Below, piece after piece: positions 1-6,096 of a stretch of DNA of 6,125 nucleotides. The notes beneath the pieces are model-generated. The model saw nothing but the letters and a program-made list of their open reading frames with translations. It made no database searches and was not told the DNA's origin. The stretch covers positions 1-6,125 of the forward strand of contig DPVY01000283.1 of the NCBI GenBank assembly GCA_003527965.1, in the 5' to 3' direction. Every line of letters starts with the position of its first letter. The stretch's first letter is position 1. This stretch comes from Fidelibacterota bacterium (GTDB taxonomy: Bacteria > Fidelibacterota > UBA2242). Made by a program: the position numbers and the translations under genes.

Positions 1-76
1 GACACGTCGGGAGAAAATTTGGAGTTCTCGACGGTAAAAAGCATGTTTCAACTTTAGAAAAAAATAATAAACATGG

Positions 77-147
77 TTCACCCCGTGTAATATCTTGCAA
101 ATCCAACAACTCATCATTTTTATCTGCTTGTTATTACACGGTGTGAA
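77..147. repeat. 16-bp inverted repeat with a 39-base loop
   Basis: Bases 77-92 (TTCACCCCGTGTAATA) and 132-147 (TATTACACGGTGTGAA) are reverse complements at 15 of 16 positions; the only mismatch is C82 against T142. The loop, 93-131, is AT-rich and has no clear inner hairpin. Read on the minus strand, the stem lies 117 bases past the amidohydrolase stop. It is followed after about 10 bases by a T-rich run (complement of 55-63), so it could help end that transcript, although 39 bases is long for a terminator loop. It could also be a pair of inverted protein-binding sites: the right arm contains the small palindrome ACAC-G-GTGT. The symmetry is read directly; its role is inference. Confidence 0.7.
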
Positions 148-214
148 TATAGCGACTTGATCATTTTATATCTTTTCTGTGATATTCTGTATCCTTCAGT
201 GGTGAATTATTACA

Positions 215-235
215 TGCGATTGAATTTCAAGCGCA
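215..235. repeat. 21-bp imperfect palindrome
   Basis: TGCG-A-TTGAA-T-TTCAA-G-CGCA reads as a dyad of nine matched pairs with one A/G mismatch around a single central base. It starts 28 bases past the stop of the leftward amidohydrolase. As RNA it would need at least three loop bases, so the hairpin would be shorter than the dyad. No T-run follows on either strand, which argues against a classical intrinsic terminator and leaves an operator-like site as an alternative. No gene start lies immediately beside it inside the window. Confidence 0.5.
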
Positions 236-263
236 AATATTTTATTCCCTCTTTGCACTTATC

Positions 264-1490
264 TTACTCTCCAAGCCATTCTACCTGACTGGACGTACTC
301 AATATGCCGGCATAGGGATCTCTGGATTCGTCGCTCTTTATTCTAAGCACCAGGCATTCCGCCGATTTTCCCACATCTAAACTTCCAACTTCTTTATGGA
401 AGCCGATGGCATAGGCTCCATTTAATGTGGCAAATTTTACTGCATTTTCAGGGGATACTCCGTATTTGTCAACGGTTCTGATAATCTCCTTGCGAATGTC
501 CAAATCGGAAACCAGCGTCCGGCTTTCGGTACCTATACAAATATTCATCCCCTTTTCTATAATTTTCTTTACAGGGGTATTTTCAAGATTTAAGGTATCA
601 TTACTGCGGGGGCACAGACAGATATTAAATTTGACAGTACTGCTCTTGATAATATCAATATCCTGATCAGTAATATGATTCATGTGAACTAAAATATTAT
701 GGCGAGCATAAAATTGGTTGTAGAAAAAATACTGAACCGGGGTCAAGTGGGGAAATTCCCAGGTGTAATCATATTCCTCGTTAGCTAATAGAAATTGCTG
801 AATCTGCCCCTTACCATGCAACATAAAATCTGTTTCCGCTTCAGTCATCGCCATGTGAGTGGCGATATGACGTTCATGGACGGCTATTTTTCTTAATAGC
901 TGTTTTGACGTTGACCAGACAGATGATGGCGCCAGATGTTTTGTGATTTTCTTTCGAGATGAAAAATTGTTTATCAAATTAAAATGTTTATTAAAAATTG
1001 AATCTGCTTCAAAATTTTTAAACCCGCTAATTTCATGAAAAACCCTCGCGAACAGATGACTGCGGACGAGTAAATTGTCTGACAAGCCATCAGATGAAAA
1101 ATCTGCCAGAGCCAGGGTACCATACTTAAGACATTCATCAATATTGCACTGGATAATCGTAGTCCGTTGATCATCAGACAACGAAGAAAGTCGCTGCCTG
1201 TTTGCCTGCAGGTATTCGAACACATTATTGACCGGTTCAGGAAATTCATCCTGTTCCAGATGGGTATGAGCATTAATAAATCCGGGAAAAACAATAGCAT
1301 CTCCAAGATCGGTAACCGTTGCAGGCAGGTTATCGTTCAGGCTATTGTATTTATCAACAGATTGAATTTTACCGTCCTTAACTGTAATAATTCCATCCTC
1401 AATTGGCGCCGCCGAAATCGGAAGGATCCAGCGCGCCCGATAAGTTTTCGTTTCTTGATGGTGATTAACCTGTGTAAAATTTTCATTCAT
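264..1490 (-). CDS. Amidohydrolase, aminofutalosine/MTA-SAH deaminase-like (COG0402), with altered active site
   Basis: This 408-residue cytosolic protein belongs to the metal-dependent amidohydrolases that deaminate purine nucleosides or related rings; full length for the family is about 380-450. Visible landmarks in order: an N-terminal beta domain (about 17-66), GFINAHTHLE (70-79) with metal ligands H75 and H77, H212 on strand 5, H269 in LVHMNH, CPRSN (293-297), and a closing beta strand ending VEWLGE. The helix after H212 and the CPRSN motif most resemble MqnX-type aminofutalosine deaminases. Three key positions are changed: the family H-x-x-E after strand 5 reads H-M-A-M (M215), the GTD motif of strand 8 reads GTE (E322) without the usual SxASN, and the strand-4 PH reads PS (S189). 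Deaminase activity is therefore doubtful. The ATG at 1490 is the only reasonable start, as no other in-frame Met occurs before the HxH motif; its ribosome site is weak. It is divergent from the transglycosylase. No other menaquinone gene is present to support an MqnX role. Confidence 0.85.
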   Translation of the reverse strand: MNENFTQVNHHQETKTYRARWILPISAAPIEDGIITVKDGKIQSVDKYNSLNDNLPATVTDLGDAIVFPGFINAHTHLEQDEFPEPVNNVFEYLQANRQRLSSLSDDQRTTIIQCNIDECLKYGTLALADFSSDGLSDNLLVRSHLFARVFHEISGFKNFEADSIFNKHFNLINNFSSRKKITKHLAPSSVWSTSKQLLRKIAVHERHIATHMAMTEAETDFMLHGKGQIQQFLLANEEYDYTWEFPHLTPVQYFFYNQFYARHNILVHMNHITDQDIDIIKSSTVKFNICLCPRSNDTLNLENTPVKKIIEKGMNICIGTESRTLVSDLDIRKEIIRTVDKYGVSPENAVKFATLNGAYAIGFHKEVGSLDVGKSAECLVLRIKSDESRDPYAGILSTSSQVEWLGE

Positions 1491-1627
1491 AGCGATTATC
1501 CAACATTATTTCCGTTTTTTACCAATATATTTCCTGAAAAATTACAAGTTGACGACATTAAATACAATGGGATTTCTGTTGCATATAAAGAAATATTTTT
1601 GTAACCTTTGCTCAATATTTGTAAAGA

Positions 1628-1643
1628 TGTGATTTATTTCACC
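1628..1643. promoter_or_regulatory. CRP-type palindrome in the divergent intergenic region
   Basis: TGTGA-TTTATT-TCACC matches the CRP/FNR-family consensus TGTGA-N6-TCACA at nine of ten fixed positions. It lies between the divergent amidohydrolase and transglycosylase genes, centred about 67 bases before the transglycosylase ATG and about 145 bases from the amidohydrolase ATG. That position would suit activation of the rightward gene. No convincing -35/-10 pair was found for either gene in 1491-1702. A chance match in AT-rich DNA is possible; the match is seen, the regulator is inferred. Confidence 0.4.
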
Positions 1644-1702
1644 TCTAATCTTTGAAATTATGCGTAACATCAAGAAAATTTAATACTAACAAAGAAAGTT
1701 TA

Positions 1703-2638
1703 ATGCAAACAGACAAAAAGAAATATATCCATTTAATCAGGGCCGGTTTTTTGACCCTCGTCCTGCTCCTTGGATTTTCCCAGAGCTTCAAACAATCCAG
1801 CCGGTCGGAATACCGGAATAACACGCTGCAACGGTATGAAAATTTATTCACTTACCTTGAAGAAAAAAATCTTCCGTTAACAGATTTTCGGCGTCTTTTT
1901 CTGGATCCCCGAGTTGAATATTATGACAACATCGCGGTAAATTATTATAAACCGCCTACGATGGATAGCTACAGCAGCATTTTTTTTCATATCGAAAATA
2001 AAGGGTATGAAATCGAGGAGTTTATCAACACCTTTGAAGATCAATTGAATGTTGCCGAACAATCTTATGGAGTTAATAAAGAAGCGATTGTAGCGGTTCT
2101 TTATGTAGAAACAAAACTTGGAAAAGTTATTGGAAGATATTCCGTCTTCAATATTCTGAGTTCACTCGCACTTGCCGATAGCCCCGAATCTTTGGCAAAA
2201 ATAGAAAATCATGTCTATGAAAAATATCATTACCTGGATTACGACCAGCGCCGGGATTTAATCGCCTTTTACAAGGAACGGGCGAATCGGAAAGCCGAAT
2301 GGGCTAAAGCAGAATGTGCCAGCTTAATTAAACTCCATCTCGAAAGCCATATAGATATTTTAGAATTGCCGGGCTCATACGCCGGTGCTTTCGGATACTC
2401 GCAGTTCATACCTTCCAGTGTTTTGCGCTATGGAGTCGATGGAGATAATGACGGTAAAGTGGACCTTTACAATTATACCGACGCTATCATGAGTGTCGCT
2501 AATTTCCTCAGTCATAAAGGTTGGGACGAAGAAAAATCCAACCAGCAAAAAGCGCTGCTACGCTACAACAACAGCCGTTCTTATGTGGCTAATGTTCTGA
2601 AAACCGCCAGCACTATTAAAAACGATATAGTTTTTTAG
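1703..2638 (+). CDS. MltB-type lytic murein transglycosylase (SLT_2 domain)
   Basis: It is predicted to cleave the MurNAc-GlcNAc bond of peptidoglycan with formation of 1,6-anhydro-MurNAc, acting in the periplasm. Numbering from ATG 1703 gives 311 residues. A basic start (KKKYIHLIR) and a hydrophobic stretch (about 15-28) form a signal sequence or anchor; no lipobox Cys is seen, unlike E. coli MltB. The catalytic Glu is E136 in VLYVETKLG. The family block GSYAGAFGYSQFIPSS is at 224-239, followed by an EF-hand-like loop DGDNDGKVD (246-254) that matches the calcium site known in Slt35/MltB, then DAIMSVANFL and RYNNS (287-291). All key motifs are intact. The frame stays open upstream to a TTG at 1652, but the ATG is preferred: the signal sequence then starts naturally and a purine-rich AAAGAAAG lies just before it. 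A CRP-like palindrome lies upstream. The stop is one base from that of the convergent glycosidase. Confidence 0.9.
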   Translation: MQTDKKKYIHLIRAGFLTLVLLLGFSQSFKQSSRSEYRNNTLQRYENLFTYLEEKNLPLTDFRRLFLDPRVEYYDNIAVNYYKPPTMDSYSSIFFHIENKGYEIEEFINTFEDQLNVAEQSYGVNKEAIVAVLYVETKLGKVIGRYSVFNILSSLALADSPESLAKIENHVYEKYHYLDYDQRRDLIAFYKERANRKAEWAKAECASLIKLHLESHIDILELPGSYAGAFGYSQFIPSSVLRYGVDGDNDGKVDLYNYTDAIMSVANFLSHKGWDEEKSNQQKALLRYNNSRSYVANVLKTASTIKNDIVF

Positions 2639-2659
2639 TTTAAGGTAAAAATCTATCTC
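2624..2659. terminator. Possible bidirectional terminator across the convergent stops
   Basis: Bases 2624-2637 and 2646-2659 pair at 12 of 14 positions around an 8-base loop. The inner part is TTTTTA against TAAAAA, and the outer part is GATATAG against CTATCTC with one mismatch; the second mismatch (T2631/T2652) lies between the two parts. The centre falls on the junction where the transglycosylase TAG (2636-2638) and the glycosidase TAA (complement of 2640-2642) meet. The symmetry suits both directions, and T-runs occur within the stem. Only three pairs are G-C, so the hairpin would be weak, and no better terminator is visible in either coding end. Confidence 0.35.
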
Positions 2660-4256
2660 TTAAAATAAAATTATCCGGGAGGAAGGTAACTTCGATCGGA
2701 CCCGGCTCGAATTTAAGTGAAATGGTATCGGGTTCTAATACAAAGTTCACGCTTACATCGGAATTAGTTTCTCCATGAACAGTAAATAGAGATTGCGATT
2801 CGATTCGCCTGTCCGCCCAGATTGAGACAACATTATCTCCAAAGGTCAAATGTTTAATGCCGTGCCTGTCCATCCGTGTGATCGTCCAGGTAAGCTGATC
2901 TGCCGGGGCATTTACCTGAAAGCCCAAAATGTTTTCTATGAGCATTGAAATTGGCCCATGTCCTGAAAACGCGATAAAATCCGGTTCACATTGATAATAC
3001 GCATCCCAGCGTGTCCCGGGTTCCTGCTCTTCCGGCGCATAAAGCTTCCATATCGTTTTTCCCGGAAGTGAAATATTCCCATTTGGATCAATTAACGTAT
3101 CGGAAGCAAAATCAGAATACACTTTGCTCATATTCGTGATATGATTCCAGGCTGCCCTGTTTGCAAAAGAATATTCACCATATTCCATTAATCCCCGAAT
3201 AATCATGTAATTCGTTATCCCCCATACTCCACCACGCCAGTAGAATCCTTTTGGATTATATTCCAATTCTTTAACGGATACACTTGGGAACATATGGGGC
3301 AGTCGGAAATCACTGGAATCTTTTAAATGTTGGATCAATCCGGCAGCGCTTTGTTCGTCGGGTATCTTTGCAATTAATGGCCAAAAACCGGCGATTGTTT
3401 GCAGCTTTACCGGTTTACCTTCGCGGTTAATATCATAATAAAATGCCGAATCCGGATGCCATAGATTCGATTGAACAGCATTTGAAATATTTAAACATTT
3501 TCTTTGGTAATAAACGGCTTTAGAATTAAAACTTAACAATTGGGCGATTTCCGCTAAATGTCGGGCAAACATTGCCATTTGGGCGGATAAATCGGTCCAT
3601 CCGCCAAATTCAATATCTCCCCGCGGCAGATTAATCATCCCGGAACCGATAGGTGTGGAATAATATAAGTCTCCGATATTATTTTTGGTTCTGCAGTTGG
3701 AATCCAGCCATAAAAAATATTTTTCCAGAGCCGGAAACACTTTACGTAACCGGGTCGTATCGGCACTCAGATAAAAATATTTTAATTCCACCCACGAAAA
3801 AAGAGGAGGGTTGATCATAGGATCCTGGCGGGTCGGTAAATGCAACGGACTACCGGAATTGGTGATATAAACGCGGGATATAAAGCCGTCGGAGCGCTGT
3901 TTGTCATAAAAGAGATCTAAACTTTCCATGACGGGATAAACATGATAACCATAAACTGTAAAAAGCGCCGCTGATAACGTTGACCACTGACTGATTACAT
4001 CGCCATTGTCAATATTCAGATAATTCCGGGGAAATTGGTTGGTATTATTACCGCGCTTCCTGGTTTGATGGACGAGAGACCAGGCTTTCCAGTACAGGTC
4101 TACGAGCTCCGGATGATCTTCAATTACCGGCTCGGGCAGTCTGTCTTTAGGTACAGCTGACGAACAATTACCAAACAAAGCGCAAAGCAGTACAGCTGCA
4201 AATATATAAATTGCTATTGCGTTGCGGGCGGAGTTTCCCTGACTATCTCTTACCAT
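2640..4256 (-). CDS. GH63/MGH1-like (alpha/alpha)6-barrel glycoside hydrolase, likely lipoprotein, with both catalytic positions replaced
   Basis: The protein has 538 residues. Its hydrophobic N-terminus (about 12-29) ends LFGNCSS, a probable lipoprotein signal with lipidated C31, although Asn at -1 is unusual. Residues about 45-445 match the barrel of GH63 mannosylglycerate-hydrolase/trehalase-like proteins: DGFISR (123-128), GSGMINLPRG (204-213), GWTDLSAQMA (219-228), GFYWRGGVWGITNY (337-350), IWKLYAPE (402-409), PDFIAFSGHGPISMLIE (425-441). A beta-rich tail follows (about 450-530). The family normally reads SGMDNxPR and WENYxPE. Here the proposed acid Asp is I208 (ATT) and the proposed base Glu is K404 (AAG), while neighbouring motifs remain. 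Ordinary hydrolysis is therefore unlikely, and a sugar-binding or structural role at the membrane is possible. ATG 4256 gives a proper signal sequence. The gene is divergent from the PLP-enzyme gene and convergent with the transglycosylase. Substrate cannot be told. Confidence 0.85.
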   Translation of the reverse strand: MVRDSQGNSARNAIAIYIFAAVLLCALFGNCSSAVPKDRLPEPVIEDHPELVDLYWKAWSLVHQTRKRGNNTNQFPRNYLNIDNGDVISQWSTLSAALFTVYGYHVYPVMESLDLFYDKQRSDGFISRVYITNSGSPLHLPTRQDPMINPPLFSWVELKYFYLSADTTRLRKVFPALEKYFLWLDSNCRTKNNIGDLYYSTPIGSGMINLPRGDIEFGGWTDLSAQMAMFARHLAEIAQLLSFNSKAVYYQRKCLNISNAVQSNLWHPDSAFYYDINREGKPVKLQTIAGFWPLIAKIPDEQSAAGLIQHLKDSSDFRLPHMFPSVSVKELEYNPKGFYWRGGVWGITNYMIIRGLMEYGEYSFANRAAWNHITNMSKVYSDFASDTLIDPNGNISLPGKTIWKLYAPEEQEPGTRWDAYYQCEPDFIAFSGHGPISMLIENILGFQVNAPADQLTWTITRMDRHGIKHLTFGDNVVSIWADRRIESQSLFTVHGETNSDVSVNFVLEPDTISLKFEPGPIEVTFLPDNFILRDRFLP

Positions 4257-4331
4257 AAGTTCTTCAATGATGTAGTAAGAAAATTTGTTTGTTGATCACG
4301 AACTGTGCCTTTTTTTGCCCGATGAAGCCCG

Positions 4332-4358
4332 AATATAATTATTAAAAGGATATATCAA
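4332..4358 (-). promoter_or_regulatory. Candidate promoter for the glycosidase-like gene
   Basis: On the minus strand TTGATA (complement of 4353-4358, five of six to TTGACA) is followed after 15 bases by TATATT (complement of 4332-4337, five of six to TATAAT). It lies 76 bases before the ATG. The spacer is short of the usual 16-18 and the region is AT-rich, so a chance match is plausible. The rest of the 246-base intergenic region 4257-4502 shows no gene or strong hairpin. Confidence 0.25.
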
Positions 4359-4489
4359 CCGATTCACTCTCATTGTTCCGAATATGATTAATTTTGACAG
4401 ATTTTTCAAGATAAATTAATCACGAATTCTTTTTCAGATATGCTTTTGAAAATTGAAACGAATTTGTAATTTCAGGGTGATAAATAATT

Positions 4490-4493
4490 GGAG
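4490..4493 (+). promoter_or_regulatory. Shine-Dalgarno site GGAG
   Basis: GGAG lies nine bases before the ATG at 4503. It is the clearest ribosome site in the window and fixes the start of the PLP-enzyme gene. The other genes here have only weak purine runs at best. Confidence 0.7.
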
Positions 4494-4502
4494 TATTGAT
4501 AA

Positions 4503-5477
4503 ATGAATGAGATTAACAAAATACTGTCTCAAATTAGTCGGGAAACGGTTTCCCTGTTACCCACCCCTTTTCACCGATTATCGTCACTTTCAGAAATATT
4601 TGGTCGGAATATTTATATAAAACGAGATGATTTGACCGGATTTTCCTTTGGCGGCAACAAAACCCGGAAATTTGATTTCTTAATCGCCGATGCTCTTGAA
4701 AAGGGCTGTGACACTATTATCGGCATTGGTGCCAATCAATCTAACTTCTGTAGAATATTATCGGGCATTGGCGCAAAATACGGTTTATCCGTTCATTTAA
4801 TATTGAATGGGTTGAAACCGAAAAAACCAACCGGTAATTTATTAATCGATCATATGCTCGGAGCAAAGATCCACCATATCGATACTATAGATTCAGAAGA
4901 ACGTTTAAAAAAAGCGATCGAGGTAAAAAATCAGCTCGAATATGAAGGCAAGAAAGTATATTTCCTTCCTCCCGGTGGCTCTACTCCCATCGGAGCCCTG
5001 GGATATATTGCCGGATGGGGTGAATTATTAGATGATTTTGATAAGAACAATTTGACCGTAGATAAAATAATCCATGCCTCTTCCTCTGCCGGAACCCAGG
5101 CCGGTTTAGTAGCCGGACAGGCCATTAGCGGTTGGTCGGGTGAGATTATCGGTATGAGCGTGGATGTGCCCCGCGATCAGTTGGAATCCGACGTCCTGAA
5201 ACTTGCAAGATCGGCTGGTGATATTCTTAATATCAATATACCGGACTCTCTCGTCCATGTGGATGAAAGTTATATTGGCGAGGGGTACGGCAAAAGAACC
5301 GCAGGTTGTGAAGAAGCCGTGGAGATTTTCGCTAAAAAGGAAGGGGTTTTTCTGGATTATGTTTACACGGGTAAAGCCGCCAACGGTTTAATTGATTATT
5401 GCCGTTCGGGGAAAATCAAACCCGGTGAAACGGTTGTATTTCTCCATACCGGTGGGAATATCGAGCTGTTTGAATAA
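4503..5477 (+). CDS. D-cysteine desulfhydrase / ACC deaminase family PLP enzyme
   Basis: This 324-residue cytosolic fold-type II PLP enzyme has the normal family length. The Schiff-base lysine is K53 in FGGNKTRKFDFL. The substrate-side motif NQSNFCR (78-84) carries S80 and N81. SSSAGTQAG (193-201) is the phosphate-binding loop, VYTGKA (287-292) supplies Y288, and FLHTGG (313-318) lies near the C-terminus. True ACC deaminases have Glu after the Tyr and Leu in HLGG; here these are T289 and T316, the pattern of D-cysteine desulfhydrases. Conversion of D-cysteine to pyruvate, sulfide and ammonia, or a similar D-amino-acid elimination, is thus the better guess. One oddity is QSNF where well-studied members have QSNH (F82); the PTGNLL block (109-114) also suggests a distinct subfamily. 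The start follows a good GGAG. The UPF0316 gene follows after 24 bases, so the two are probably cotranscribed. Confidence 0.88.
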   Translation: MNEINKILSQISRETVSLLPTPFHRLSSLSEIFGRNIYIKRDDLTGFSFGGNKTRKFDFLIADALEKGCDTIIGIGANQSNFCRILSGIGAKYGLSVHLILNGLKPKKPTGNLLIDHMLGAKIHHIDTIDSEERLKKAIEVKNQLEYEGKKVYFLPPGGSTPIGALGYIAGWGELLDDFDKNNLTVDKIIHASSSAGTQAGLVAGQAISGWSGEIIGMSVDVPRDQLESDVLKLARSAGDILNINIPDSLVHVDESYIGEGYGKRTAGCEEAVEIFAKKEGVFLDYVYTGKAANGLIDYCRSGKIKPGETVVFLHTGGNIELFE

Positions 5478-5501
5478 CAATAAACAAAAGTATAAAATAT
5501 T

Positions 5502-6083
5502 ATGGAAATCTTCTCAACAAACTCCTGGACGTTTATCTGGATAATCACACCACTTCTAATTTTCATCGCCAGGATTACCGATGTCTCTATCGGAACGTTC
5601 CGAATTATCTTAGTATCAAAGGGCAAAAAAAGTATCGCCGCTCTGCTGGGTTTCCTTGAGATTTCTATATGGTTACTGGCAATCTCCCAGGTAATGCAGC
5701 ATCTTGATAATATAGCCTGTTTCTTTGCATACGGGCTGGGATTTGCTTTGGGCAATTATGTCGGTATCACCATAGAAGAAAAGATTGGATTGGGATTACA
5801 GTCCGTTCGAATAATCACGCGCAACACCATGGAAATCCTTCCAATGGCTCTTCGGGATGCCGGTTTTGGCGCTACTGTTATTAAGGCAAATGGCGCAAAA
5901 GGTCAGGTAAATATTATTTTTAGTGTTGTCCCGCGTAAAGAGGTGGATAAATTGGTGCGTCTGGCACACGAAGTCGACCCGAATATTTTTATTTCCCTGC
6001 AGGATGTGCGATCAGCCGCTGCCGGTTACATGCCGCAGCGGACGCCCCTGTTTAGCTGGCAACGCCTTATAAAGAAGAAATGA
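5502..6083 (+). CDS. UPF0316 membrane protein (DUF5698 + DUF2179)
   Basis: This 193-residue inner-membrane protein is of unknown function. Three membrane segments are visible at about 11-30, 45-65 and 69-90. The membrane part carries the family marks RITDVSIGTFR (24-34), GFLEISIWLLAISQVM (50-65), HLDN (67-70) and GFALGNYVGI (80-89), then IEEKIGLGL (91-99). The C-terminal soluble DUF2179 domain (about 100-176) shows ATVIKANGAKGQV (124-136), VPRKEV (143-148), DPNIFISLQDVR (159-170) and a closing GY. The protein is complete and of family length. DUF2179 is also the C-terminal domain of YitT-type proteins, which points to a cytosolic regulatory or ligand-binding module, but the ligand here is not known from sequence. 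The gene begins 24 bases after the PLP-enzyme stop with only a weak ribosome site, so translation may depend on the upstream gene. Transport of a product of that enzyme is conceivable but unsupported. Confidence 0.9.
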   Translation: MEIFSTNSWTFIWIITPLLIFIARITDVSIGTFRIILVSKGKKSIAALLGFLEISIWLLAISQVMQHLDNIACFFAYGLGFALGNYVGITIEEKIGLGLQSVRIITRNTMEILPMALRDAGFGATVIKANGAKGQVNIIFSVVPRKEVDKLVRLAHEVDPNIFISLQDVRSAAAGYMPQRTPLFSWQRLIKKK

Positions 6084-6096
6084 AATTCCAAGTATT

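Noticed and set aside
1..74. Minus-strand frame from an ATG at 74 running off the left edge, preceded by GGGGTGAA
   Set aside because: Only 24 codons are visible, the GGTGA lies too close to the ATG, and the upstream purines are explained by the inverted repeat arm.
3..146. Open frame of 47 codons on the plus strand entering from the left edge and ending in TGA
   Set aside because: It is short, matches no family I recognise, and its end lies within the inverted repeat. The plus frame ending at 57 is equally plausible as a gene tail, so neither is called.
231..258. GCAAA/TTTGC inverted repeat just past the amidohydrolase stop
   Set aside because: Five pairs around a 14-base loop with no following T-run is within chance for this composition.
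427..666. Plus-strand frame opposite the amidohydrolase, and similar frames opposite or overlapping the other genes
   Set aside because: They lie wholly or mostly within well-supported genes in other frames and show no family motifs.
1652..1702. TTG start and 17 extra residues on the transglycosylase
   Set aside because: TTG has no ribosome site, and the extension would put a polar stretch in front of an otherwise normal signal sequence beginning at ATG 1703.
4394..4422. Perfect -35 hexamer TTGACA upstream of the PLP-enzyme gene
   Set aside because: At 16-18 bases downstream there is no acceptable -10; the best candidate, TAAATT, is only 12 bases away. The hexamer alone is not enough for a promoter call.
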